A stretch of 40,812 bases of DNA from positions 1 through 40,812 of the forward strand of contig JALRBQ010000064.1 of NCBI GenBank assembly GCA_023257655.1. Reading direction: 5' to 3'. How positions within the stretch are numbered: the first letter of the stretch is position 1; each line of letters begins with the position of its first letter. The position numbers were made by a program, and so were the translations under genes. Positions 33,679 through 40,812 of the stretch are shown here, in pieces. The notes beneath the pieces are model-generated. The model ran no database searches and was not told the origin of the DNA. It worked only from the letters and a program-made list of their open reading frames with translations. The stretch comes from Pseudomonadales bacterium (lineage in GTDB: Bacteria > Pseudomonadota > Gammaproteobacteria > Pseudomonadales > Pseudohongiellaceae).

Positions 33679-34286
33679 TGAATGCAGAGACCATCGTGCT
33701 GGCGAGTGGCAACCTCGGCAAACTGAGAGAATTTCAGACAATATTGGCTCCCTACGATGTGGAGTTGGTGCCGCAATCTGAATTCGACGTTGAGGCCGCG
33801 GAAGAGATTGGCCTCAGTTTCGTCGAGAATGCCCTAATCAAGGCCAGACATGCCTGCGCGGTTACCGGTTTACCGGCGATTGCCGATGATTCCGGTATCG
33901 AGGTGGACGCACTGGATGGCGAGCCTGGAATCTACTCGGCTCGTTATGCCGGAATCGGTGGTCCCACCGCAGATATGGAAAACAATCTCAAGCTGCTAGC
34001 GGAGATGGAACAGATTCCGGAATCAGAACGTACTGCCCGGTTTCAGTGTGTCATCGTCTTCATGCGCCACGCCCGCGACCCGATGCCGCTGATCTGTCAG
34101 GGCACGTGGGAAGGTCGAATCCTGTTTGCCGAGAGCGGCGCCAATGGCTTTGGTTATGACCCGTTGTTCTATGTGCCCGACTATGACTGCTCGTCTGCCG
34201 AGCTGAGTCCGGACATCAAGAATTCCCTCAGTCATCGCGGTCAGGCCTTGCGACAATTGGTGAACGTGTGGAACTCCCACCGTTAA
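33678..34286 (+). CDS. rdgB: dITP/XTP pyrophosphatase
   Basis: RdgB hydrolyses non-canonical purine nucleotides (dITP, dXTP) and keeps them out of DNA. The 202-residue protein starts with IVLASGNLGKLREF, the family signature with the phosphate-binding SGNxxK. It continues with SFVENALIKARHA, ADDSGIEVDALDGEPGIYSARYAG (metal-binding Asp pair), GFGYDPLF and NSLSHRGQAL. The ATG at 33678 overlaps the metW stop codon; longer upstream starts would run inside metW. It overlaps hemW by 19 bases. Confidence 0.97.
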   Translation: MNAETIVLASGNLGKLREFQTILAPYDVELVPQSEFDVEAAEEIGLSFVENALIKARHACAVTGLPAIADDSGIEVDALDGEPGIYSARYAGIGGPTADMENNLKLLAEMEQIPESERTARFQCVIVFMRHARDPMPLICQGTWEGRILFAESGANGFGYDPLFYVPDYDCSSAELSPDIKNSLSHRGQALRQLVNVWNSHR

Positions 34287-35404
34287 GCCTGTATGTGCAC
34301 ATACCCTGGTGTGTGCGCAAATGTCCCTACTGCGATTTCAATTCCCACGAAACGAAATCGACGCTGCCGGAAGCCGAGTATCTGGTAGCCTTGTGCGCTG
34401 ATTTCGAATCGGAGCTTGCGGCTATCGCCGGCCGTGAGATCGAGTCGATCTTTATCGGGGGTGGGACACCCAGCCTGTTCTCGGCGACCACCTATGCCGA
34501 ATTACTCGCCTTTGTGCAGCGGCACACACCACTGGCCAGCACTTGCGAGATCACACTGGAGGCGAATCCGGGCACAGTCGAGGCTGCGAAGTTTCGTGCC
34601 TATCGCGACATCGGCATCAATCGGCTCTCGCTCGGAATCCAGAGCTTTGATGATCGCCAATTACAGACCCTGGGTCGCATTCACGACGCTGCGCAGGCAA
34701 AGGCGGCGATTGCGATGGCCCGCGCCAGTGGCTTCGATAATTTCAATCTGGATCTGATGCATGGCCTTCCGGACCAGACTCCAGATGACGCTGCTAATGA
34801 TTTGCGCCAGGCGCTCGAATTCCAACCGGCACATCTTTCCTGGTACCAGCTTACCATCGAACCGAATACGGTGTTTCACAGTCGACCACCGGTGTTGCCG
34901 CCAGAGCCTGGCTTGCTGGCGATTCAGGAGCAGGGACAGCAATTACTCGCCGGGCACGGCTTTGAGCAATATGAAGTCTCCGCGTATGCGCGGGCGCAGC
35001 AGGCATCCCGCCACAATCTGAATTATTGGCGCTTCGGTGACTACATTGGCATCGGGGCCGGCGCGCACGGCAAGCTGAGCGACGCCGTCTCCGGCACCAT
35101 AGTCCGCACCCGCAAACTCAAGCAGCCAATGCACTATCTGGCGAACAGCCTTGATCGCACCGCAGAGCGCAAGGCTGTAGCGCAGGAGGACCTGTCGCTG
35201 GAGTTTCTCTTGAACGCCCTGCGCCTGCGGCAGGGCTTCACGACGGCGCAGTTCGAAAGCCGAACTGGCCTCCCTTTTAGCACCATTGGAAACCGAGTAG
35301 AATATCTCGTCTCCCAATCCCTACTGGAGCGTGAGGCGGACTGGATTCGACCGACCCCCCGGGGCTACGAGATGCTGAACAGTCTGCTCGAGGAATTTCT
35401 CTAG
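34268..35404 (+). CDS. hemW: HemW, radical SAM haem chaperone-type protein
   Basis: The 378-residue radical SAM protein, long annotated as coproporphyrinogen oxidase-like, is now known as haem-binding HemW. The cluster cysteines are Cys15, Cys19 and Cys22 (CVRKCPYC). The following residues are DF rather than xC, so the fourth Cys of true HemN is missing, which supports HemW. Other motifs are FIGGGTPSLF, the ANPGTVEAAKFRAYRDIGINRLSLGIQSF region and GIGAGAHGK. The start is a GTG at 34268 inside the end of rdgB. It is the last gene of the eight-gene run that begins at yggS. Confidence 0.95.
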   Translation: MELPPLSLYVHIPWCVRKCPYCDFNSHETKSTLPEAEYLVALCADFESELAAIAGREIESIFIGGGTPSLFSATTYAELLAFVQRHTPLASTCEITLEANPGTVEAAKFRAYRDIGINRLSLGIQSFDDRQLQTLGRIHDAAQAKAAIAMARASGFDNFNLDLMHGLPDQTPDDAANDLRQALEFQPAHLSWYQLTIEPNTVFHSRPPVLPPEPGLLAIQEQGQQLLAGHGFEQYEVSAYARAQQASRHNLNYWRFGDYIGIGAGAHGKLSDAVSGTIVRTRKLKQPMHYLANSLDRTAERKAVAQEDLSLEFLLNALRLRQGFTTAQFESRTGLPFSTIGNRVEYLVSQSLLEREADWIRPTPRGYEMLNSLLEEFL

Positions 35405-35445
35405 GCTTTGGTCGTTCACCGCCCGCTTTCAGACAGGAATTCAGT

Positions 35446-35799
35446 ATGGAAAAACTGTACGAGAAACACTGCGAGGTCTGTCGCATGGGCGCACCGGTCG
35501 TCACCGACGAGGAGGCGAACCGGATGATCCTCAGTATTCCTGCCTGGAAACGTCAGTTCCATGACGGTGTCGACAAGCTGATTCGGGAATTTTATTTCGT
35601 CGAGTTCCGGGACGCTTTCAGTTTCACTTACAAGGTTGCGAATCTGGCCGAACGCGAGAACCACCACCCGGCAATCCTCACCGAGTGGGGCAAGGTCACG
35701 GTGTACTGGTGGACGCACAAGATTAACGGATTGCACAGCAATGACTTCATCATGGCGGCGAAGACCGACATGATTGCCAAACTCTCAGCGAAGTCCTGA
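35446..35799 (+). CDS. phhB: pterin-4a-carbinolamine dehydratase
   Basis: This 117-residue enzyme dehydrates 4a-hydroxytetrahydropterin so the cofactor can be recycled. The family signature is complete: ENHHP with His73 and His74, W89, His91 and Asp100 (HKINGLHSND). The AWK-x(6)-DGVDKLIREFYFVEFRDAFSF segment is the usual core. In Pseudomonas phhB sits beside phenylalanine hydroxylase (phhA). No phhA is in this window, so the partner enzyme is unknown and the symbol refers to the family. It lies 41 bases after hemW and 25 before argE. Confidence 0.93.
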   Translation: MEKLYEKHCEVCRMGAPVVTDEEANRMILSIPAWKRQFHDGVDKLIREFYFVEFRDAFSFTYKVANLAERENHHPAILTEWGKVTVYWWTHKINGLHSNDFIMAAKTDMIAKLSAKS

Positions 35800-35824
35800 A
35801 TCATTCACACTCAGGGATGCAGCG

Positions 35825-36988
35825 ATGTCGATTGACACCAGCAGTCTGTTGACACACATCGACAGTCTCATCAAATTGCCCAGTATCAGTTCGGCCAATG
35901 CTGCACTCGATATGAGCAATCGTCCCGTAGTTGAGCATCTCGCGGAACAGTTCGAGGCGCTGGGCTTTCAGTGCGAGTTGATTTCTTGCTCACCCCCGCC
36001 GCGGGAAAAGCTGAATCTGATCGCGACCCGCGGCAGTGGTCCGGGCGGCCTGATTCTGGCCGGACATACGGACACGGTCCCGCTGGACGAGGCGCTGTGG
36101 TCGGTGGATCCGTTCCGCGTCACGGAACGGGATGGCAGACTCTACGGACTCGGGGTCACCGACATGAAGGGCTTCTTCGCCATCGTCATGGAAGCCTTGC
36201 GGCCCCTGCTGCAATTCGAATTCAGGGAGCCTCTGATTCTGCTGGCAACCGCCGACGAAGAGACATCGATGCAAGGCGCGCGACGGCTGGTGGAACTCGG
36301 ACGGCCGCTGGCGCGAGCCGCCATTATCGGTGAGCCGACAAGTCTGCAACCCGTCAATGCCCACAAGGGCGTGATGATGGAGTCCATTCGCCTGCTCGGG
36401 CGCAGCGGTCATTCTTCCAATCCGGCACTGGGGAACAACGCCCTCGATGCAATGCATGCGGTGATTTCGGAACTGATGCAGTACCGACAAGAACTCAGGC
36501 AGCGCTACAGCAGTACCTTGTTTGAGCTTCCCTATCCCACACTGAATCTGGGCAGCATCCACGGTGGCGACAATCCGAATCGTATCTGCGGTCACTGCGA
36601 GCTCGAGTTTGACATCCGTCTGCTTCCCGGTATGCACATCGACACATTACGGCAAGAGATCGGACAACGCATTAGCAAAGTCACCGAGCCATTGGATATG
36701 AGTTACGAGTACAAACCGCTATTCGCCGGCGCACCGGCATTTCAGGCGGACTCTGACAGTGGCATCCTGCGTGCAGTCGAACGCCTGACCGGTCATGGTG
36801 GCATCAGTGCCGGCTTCGGCACCGAGGCCCCATTTCTTCAGTCGATGGGAATAGATACAATCGTTATGGGGCCTGGCAACATTGATCAGGCTCACCAACC
36901 CGATGAGTACATGTCTGTTGCAATGATTGAACCCTGTATCGATACGCTCAGAAAATTGATCACACAACACTGTCTGAAACCAGAGTGA
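35825..36988 (+). CDS. argE: acetylornithine deacetylase
   Basis: ArgE hydrolyses N-acetylornithine to ornithine in arginine synthesis, a two-zinc M20 peptidase-family enzyme. In the 387-residue protein His81 and Asp83 (AGHTDTVP) bind metal and catalyse, and Glu145-Glu146 (ATADEET) supply the catalytic base and a ligand. The GEPTSLQPVNAHKG segment and the C-terminal SAGFGTEAPFLQ and GPGNIDQAHQPDEY segments are typical. I chose the ATG at 35825, as the upstream residues in this frame are not conserved and overlap the dehydratase gene. argA follows after 12 bases. Confidence 0.96.
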   Translation: MSIDTSSLLTHIDSLIKLPSISSANAALDMSNRPVVEHLAEQFEALGFQCELISCSPPPREKLNLIATRGSGPGGLILAGHTDTVPLDEALWSVDPFRVTERDGRLYGLGVTDMKGFFAIVMEALRPLLQFEFREPLILLATADEETSMQGARRLVELGRPLARAAIIGEPTSLQPVNAHKGVMMESIRLLGRSGHSSNPALGNNALDAMHAVISELMQYRQELRQRYSSTLFELPYPTLNLGSIHGGDNPNRICGHCELEFDIRLLPGMHIDTLRQEIGQRISKVTEPLDMSYEYKPLFAGAPAFQADSDSGILRAVERLTGHGGISAGFGTEAPFLQSMGIDTIVMGPGNIDQAHQPDEYMSVAMIEPCIDTLRKLITQHCLKPE

Positions 36989-37000
36989 TGACACGCCCTT

Positions 37001-38323
37001 ATGAAAAACAATAACGAAATGATTGAGTGGTTCAGATCGTCTTCCACCTATATCAATACTCACCGCAACAAGATCTTTGTGGTACTACTCGGCGGCGAAG
37101 CACTCGAGAGCGAGAATCTGCCGAACATAATTTACGATCTGAACCTGCTGCATAGTCTCGGCGTAAAGCTCGTACTCGTGCACGGTTCGCGACCACAGAT
37201 TACTGCGGCGTTGGCTGCTGCCGGCAAGCAATCCAGTTATCATCTCAAGCGTCGTATTACCGAAGCCGATTGCATGACGACGATCAAACAGGTTGTCGGC
37301 GGGCTCAGTTTTGATCTCGAGGCCATGTTCTCCATGGGCCTACCCAACTCGCCGATGCAAGGTACCGACATTCGTGTCTGTCGCGGAAATTTTGTGACAG
37401 CCAAGCCGCTTGGAATTCACGACGGAGTGGATTTCCATTACACCGGCAAGGTACGCAAGATCCAGACCCGGGCGATAGAACAACAACTGGCGCAGAACAA
37501 TATTGTCCTGCTATCCAATCTCGGTTATTCACGCACAGGTGAAGTCTTCAATCTTACTGTGGAAGAAGTGGCTACCGAGGCAGCGATTGCGCTCAATGCC
37601 GACAAACTGATTCTGTTCATACCCGGTGATGGCGTGCGGGACCAGAACGGTGACTTGATCACGGCTCTGACAGAGACCGATGCGAGACGCCACGCACATG
37701 AGTTGGCGGCGCGTGATGACGGCGAGTCGATCTGTGTGAGCCATGCACTCGATGCAGCACTGAAGGCCTACGCCAATAAGGTGCATCGCTCACATCTCAT
37801 CAGCTTTGACAAGAATGGTGCCTTGCTGCAGGAATTGTTTACGCGCGAAGGCAACGGCAGCCTGATCAGTGACGACAACTTCGATGAGCTACGCGACGCC
37901 ACGATTGATGACGTTGTCGGCATCATTGAGTTGATCCGTCCGCTGGAGCAGGAAGGCTCGCTCGTCGCTCGCTCACGCGAATTACTGGAAACCGAAATCG
38001 GCAACTTCAAGGTGGTGGAACTGGAAGGAACGATAATCGCCTGTGCCGCGCTCTATCCGTTCTCGGACAAGCGAGGCGAAGTCGCCTGCATCGCGATTCA
38101 TCCCCATTACCAGAAGAACGGATTTGGCGAACGCCTGCTGGAGAGTCTTGAGAAAAAGGCCCGCGGCCTGAAACTGGAGACCCTGTTCGTGCTGACAACG
38201 GTGGCCGCACACTGGTTCATCGAGAAGGGTTTCGCCGAGGGGACGCTGTCGGATCTGCCGGAGCAGAAACAGAAGCTCTACAATTTTCAGCGCCGGTCAA
38301 AAGTTCTGCTGAAACGTCTGTAG
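37001..38323 (+). CDS. argA: N-acetylglutamate synthase, ArgA type
   Basis: ArgA acetylates glutamate with acetyl-CoA, the first step of arginine synthesis, and is usually inhibited by arginine. The 440-residue protein has an amino-acid-kinase-like domain (about 20-280) with FVVLLGGEAL, LVLVHGSRPQI and NIVLLSNLGYSRTGEVFNL, and a C-terminal GNAT acetyltransferase domain (about 295-435) with CIAIHPHYQKNGFGERLLE (acetyl-CoA binding) and LFVLTTVAAHWFIEKGF. Length and order match E. coli ArgA (443 residues). The start and end of the pathway, argA and argE here and argH at 4.9 kb, lie in this window. It converges with folA after 13 bases. Confidence 0.97.
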   Translation: MKNNNEMIEWFRSSSTYINTHRNKIFVVLLGGEALESENLPNIIYDLNLLHSLGVKLVLVHGSRPQITAALAAAGKQSSYHLKRRITEADCMTTIKQVVGGLSFDLEAMFSMGLPNSPMQGTDIRVCRGNFVTAKPLGIHDGVDFHYTGKVRKIQTRAIEQQLAQNNIVLLSNLGYSRTGEVFNLTVEEVATEAAIALNADKLILFIPGDGVRDQNGDLITALTETDARRHAHELAARDDGESICVSHALDAALKAYANKVHRSHLISFDKNGALLQELFTREGNGSLISDDNFDELRDATIDDVVGIIELIRPLEQEGSLVARSRELLETEIGNFKVVELEGTIIACAALYPFSDKRGEVACIAIHPHYQKNGFGERLLESLEKKARGLKLETLFVLTTVAAHWFIEKGFAEGTLSDLPEQKQKLYNFQRRSKVLLKRL

Positions 38324-38336
38324 CGCCACCTCCTGT

Positions 38337-38843
38337 CTAGCGAATACGCTCCAGCACACAGATGCTGTAATCGTAAGGATTGACTTCGTCGTGGAGAAAG
38401 TCCTGACGTGAGACTTCGCGCCACTCGCTCTCATCGAAGTCGGCAAGCCGGGTATCCCCCTCCACACTGGCGTGCACGCGCGTCAGATGAAAGCGGTCCG
38501 CTTGCGGCAACGCCGCAGCGTAGAGACCGGCGCCACCGATGATGAAGGCTTCGGCAGAACCGTCGATCAAAGCCTGACTCTCCGCGAGTCGAATCGCGGC
38601 TTCCAGCGAGGTAACTACCTTGATACCAGGCGCACTGTAGTCAGGATTATGAGTGACGACAATATTCGTTCGTCCTGGCAACACGCGTCCGATCGACTCC
38701 CAGGTCTTGCGGCCCATGATGATGCTATTGCCCATCGTGGTGCGCCGGAAATATTTCAGGTCCTCCGACAGGTGCCACGGCAGACTGTTATTGCGCCCAA
38801 TGACACGATTGGTGGCCATTGCGCAGATCATGGCTAGTTGCAT
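38337..38843 (-). CDS. folA: dihydrofolate reductase
   Basis: FolA reduces dihydrofolate to tetrahydrofolate with NADPH. The 168-residue protein has the usual length and motifs: AMATNRVIGRNNSLPWHL, the catalytic acid Asp28 in LSEDLKYFRRTT, the IIMGRKTWESIGR segment, and IIGGAGLYAAALP (NADPH binding). It is 21 bases after thyA on the minus strand. ThyA makes dihydrofolate that FolA recycles, so the pairing is functional. Nothing in the visible residues indicates a trimethoprim-resistant variant. Confidence 0.98.
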   Translation of the reverse strand: MQLAMICAMATNRVIGRNNSLPWHLSEDLKYFRRTTMGNSIIMGRKTWESIGRVLPGRTNIVVTHNPDYSAPGIKVVTSLEAAIRLAESQALIDGSAEAFIIGGAGLYAAALPQADRFHLTRVHASVEGDTRLADFDESEWREVSRQDFLHDEVNPYDYSICVLERIR

Positions 38844-38864
38844 GAATGTCTCCTGGACGGGAAC

Positions 38865-39716
38865 CTAGACAGAGAACGGATACGCGATGGGATCGTGGTG
38901 ACGATAACCTTCAACCGCGAAATCCTCCAGGCTGACCCAGGTCTCGATGTCCTTAAGTGACCTGATCTCAGGATTAATCCGCAGTTGCGGCGGGTCAAAC
39001 GGTTCCCGCTGCAGTTGCACGTCTCGCATCAGGTCCACTTGATCCTCGTAGATGTGCGCGTTGACGATCTTGTGATAGGCCATGCCGGGTGTCTTGCCTG
39101 TGATCTGCGCCATTAACGCCAACAGGGTAAAGACCTGGATCTGATTGAAGTTCAGACCCAACGGTACATCACACGAGCGCTGATAGCTCGTGAGATATAG
39201 GGTATCTCCCAGCAATGAGAAGGTGTGCGTGTGCATGCAGGGACGCAGACATCCGAGCTCGAATTCACCGGGATTGTAGAAGGTCAGAATCTCGCCGCGA
39301 TCATCGATGTCCTGCGACAGGTTAGTGACGATCTTCTGCAATTGATCCAGTGTGCTGCCATCGGGCCTACGCCAGCTCCGGCCTTGCACGCCATAGACAC
39401 GGCCCATGTCATCCACGCCCTTGCGTACCGGATTATTAAGCCAGGCGGCATTCTCATTCGCGTTAGCGTCCCAGGACTTTGTGCCCAAGGCGCGGAAGTC
39501 CGCCGCACTATCATAGCCGCGCAGGTAGCCTAGCAGTTCGGCGATAGCGGCCTTCCAGAAGCTCTTGCGGGTGGTGATGATTGGGAATTGATTCTTTGCC
39601 ACGTCATACGAAAGGTCGGCATTCACGACCGTGAGGCATTTCTTCCCGGTGCGCTGGTTCTCGATCCAGACACCCTCGTCGATGATGCGCTGGCAGAGTT
39701 GCAGGTACTGTTGCAT
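38865..39716 (-). CDS. thyA: thymidylate synthase
   Basis: ThyA methylates dUMP to dTMP using methylenetetrahydrofolate. The 283-residue protein carries nucleophile Cys160 in LRPCMHTH. The dUMP-binding segment is [14 protein letters not shown], and the closing segment is [19 protein letters not shown]. The early [27 protein letters not shown] is typical. It is slightly longer than E. coli ThyA (264 residues) because of an insertion before the active site and belongs to the 279-283 residue subgroup. It lies 11 bases after lgt and upstream of folA. Confidence 0.98.
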   Translation of the reverse strand: MQQYLQLCQRIIDEGVWIENQRTGKKCLTVVNADLSYDVAKNQFPIITTRKSFWKAAIAELLGYLRGYDSAADFRALGTKSWDANANENAAWLNNPVRKGVDDMGRVYGVQGRSWRRPDGSTLDQLQKIVTNLSQDIDDRGEILTFYNPGEFELGCLRPCMHTHTFSLLGDTLYLTSYQRSCDVPLGLNFNQIQVFTLLALMAQITGKTPGMAYHKIVNAHIYEDQVDLMRDVQLQREPFDPPQLRINPEIRSLKDIETWVSLEDFAVEGYRHHDPIAYPFSV

Positions 39717-39727
39717 GAATTCCTCGT

Positions 39728-40519
39728 CTAGTTGCCGGTTGCCGGGCGGCGGTAAGCGAACACCATCAGGGCGACACCGGCGAACAGCACCGGCAGCGAG
39801 AGTATTTGCCCCATTGTCAGCCAGTCGAAGGCCACGAAACCGATGTCGAGATCCGGCTCACGGAAGAATTCGATAAAGAACCGGAAACACCCGTAGCCGA
39901 CGCCGAAGAGCCCTGCCACCGCACCGCGGGGACGCGGGCGTGCGGAAAACCACCAGATCAGGGAAAACAGAGCCACACCTTCCAGTCCGAACTCGTAGAG
40001 TTGTGAGGGATGCCGTGCCACCCCGTCCACATGCGGGAATACCATGCCCCAGGGCACATCGGTGGGACGTCCCCACAGTTCGCCACCGATGAAGTTGCCC
40101 AAACGGCCGGCACCCAGTCCAAACGGGGCGAACGGGGCGATGAAATCGGCGACTTCAAGCGGGTCGCGGTGAATACTGCGGGAATACAAGGCCAGGGCTA
40201 TCAAAACGCCGAGTAAACCGCCGTGGAAGGACATGCCCCCTTCCCACACCCGGAAGAGCCAGAGGGGATCGTCGAGAAACCGACCGAAATTGTAGAAAAA
40301 CACAGACCCCAACCGGCCACCGATGACGGCACCCAATGCGCCGTAGAAGACCAGATCCGAGATGTGTTCGGCAGTCCAGTAATCACGTTGGTGGCGTGTG
40401 CGCCAAGTCGCCAGTCCCCAGGCTCCTCCGAAGGCAACGATGTACATGATGCCGTACCAGTGGATACTGATCGGGCCCAGTGACAGGGCGACCGGGTCAA
40501 ATTGGGGATAGGTGAGCAT
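39728..40519 (-). CDS. lgt: prolipoprotein diacylglyceryl transferase
   Basis: Lgt attaches diacylglycerol from phosphatidylglycerol to the lipobox cysteine of prelipoproteins, such as LptM in this window. The 263-residue inner-membrane enzyme has about seven hydrophobic helices. Signature regions are [44 protein letters not shown] and [14 protein letters not shown], which contains the essential Arg. The HPSQLYE motif precedes the C-terminal helices. It is first in the lgt-thyA-folA operon, the same order as lgt-thyA in E. coli and Pseudomonas. Confidence 0.98.
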   Translation of the reverse strand: MLTYPQFDPVALSLGPISIHWYGIMYIVAFGGAWGLATWRTRHQRDYWTAEHISDLVFYGALGAVIGGRLGSVFFYNFGRFLDDPLWLFRVWEGGMSFHGGLLGVLIALALYSRSIHRDPLEVADFIAPFAPFGLGAGRLGNFIGGELWGRPTDVPWGMVFPHVDGVARHPSQLYEFGLEGVALFSLIWWFSARPRPRGAVAGLFGVGYGCFRFFIEFFREPDLDIGFVAFDWLTMGQILSLPVLFAGVALMVFAYRRPATGN

Positions 40520-40568
40520 GGAAAGGTTAAGGTATCCGCGCTGTTCGTGGTCATTGCATCAGGGTCCG

Positions 40569-40577
40569 ATTATAGCA
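40569..40577 (-). promoter_or_regulatory. candidate extended -10 promoter for lgt-thyA-folA
   Basis: On the minus strand TGCTATAAT is a perfect extended -10 element, 49 bases upstream of the lgt ATG. No good -35 box is seen. The same nine bases occur upstream of argH. Confidence 0.5.
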
Positions 40578-40672
40578 AGCCTGACAGAAGAAGCTTCGCC
40601 AATTTCACGTAGCGCCGACCACCGCCTCACAGTGATTGCCAATTCGAGGGAGTTTCCTTACCATCTCGCCCA

Positions 40673-40812
40673 ATGTGCCTTATTATTTTTGCTCATCAGG
40701 CTGATGCCCGCTTCCCCCTGATAGTTGCCGCGAACCGAGACGAATTTTACGCCCGTCCCACTCAACAAGCCGACTTCTGGACCGATGCCGGATTGCCCTC
40801 GCCCTTGCTTGC
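40673..40812 (+). CDS. NRDE/TANGO2-family protein, N-terminal part
   Basis: The gene is cut by the right edge of the window; 46 complete codons are visible. The start MCLIIFAHQ and the NRDE motif in LIVAANRDEFYARPT, followed by ADFWTDA, are diagnostic of the NRDE (TANGO2) family. These proteins carry a predicted N-terminal nucleophile Cys2 after removal of Met; the bacterial function is not established, though haem trafficking has been proposed for the family. It is divergent from lgt across 153 bases. Confidence 0.88.
   Translation, partial: MCLIIFAHQADARFPLIVAANRDEFYARPTQQADFWTDAGLPSPLL

Noticed and set aside
35990-36637. 215-codon open frame on the minus strand
   Set aside because: It is antisense to argE, which retains all metal and catalytic residues.
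1-40812. tRNA, rRNA, riboswitch, CRISPR, insertion sequence or phage genes
   Set aside because: None was recognised. The intergenic spaces are short and mostly explained by promoters, and no transposase, integrase or terminal repeat was seen.

Overview
This window looks like a chromosomal segment of a free-living gammaproteobacterium. It has moderately high GC by eye. Nearly every gene has a clear gammaproteobacterial homologue, and many groupings match known gammaproteobacterial order: hemC-hemD-hemX-hemY; lptM-lysA-dapF-DUF484; gshB-tonB-yqgE-ruvX; pilT divergent from yggS-proC-yggT-yggU; metX-metW-rdgB-hemW; argE-argA; and lgt-thyA-folA. Several of these (tonB next to gshB/yqgE, metX with metW, pilT opposite yggS) resemble the Pseudomonas arrangement. 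I cannot name the genus. No rRNA, tRNA, CRISPR, insertion sequence or phage gene was seen.

Layout. 1-6.3 kb: the tail of ubiD, then the leftward haem-synthesis operon hemC-D-X-Y, and rightward argH from a shared divergent promoter region. 6.3-12.3 kb: a single-PDZ periplasmic Deg protease, a divergent SAM methyltransferase, an ABC-F ATPase of the YheS type, and an OmpR-type response regulator with its histidine kinase. 12.3-16.0 kb: a leftward three-gene Gld-like ABC transporter (ATPase, permease, large membrane-anchored periplasmic subunit). 16.0-19.3 kb: the small lipoprotein lptM, then lysA, dapF and a DUF484 gene. 19.3-25.0 kb: a glycan block with a 1092-residue protein carrying three glycosyltransferase domains, two GT2 enzymes on the other strand and an unrecognised membrane protein. 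25.2-28.2 kb: gshB, a TonB-type transducer, yqgE and ruvX. 28.2-29.2 kb: pilT on the minus strand. 29.3-35.4 kb: eight closely packed rightward genes (yggS, proC, yggT, yggU, metX, metW, rdgB, hemW). 35.4-38.3 kb: a pterin carbinolamine dehydratase, argE and argA. 38.3-40.5 kb: leftward lgt-thyA-folA. The window ends in the first 46 codons of an NRDE/TANGO2-family gene.

Most of the segment is housekeeping: tetrapyrrole, arginine, lysine/peptidoglycan, methionine, proline, folate/thymidylate, glutathione and lipoprotein synthesis. The less ordinary parts are the pilT gene, which carries an in-frame amber codon at position 12 of an otherwise full-length reading frame; the glycosyltransferase block placed where xerC commonly follows DUF484; the Gld-like transporter with an acidic low-complexity insert; and several inverted or direct repeats in divergent intergenic regions. 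I found no convincing wholly new multi-gene system. No gene-free stretch exceeds 300 bases; the longest is about 298 bases, between the ABC ATPase and lptM.
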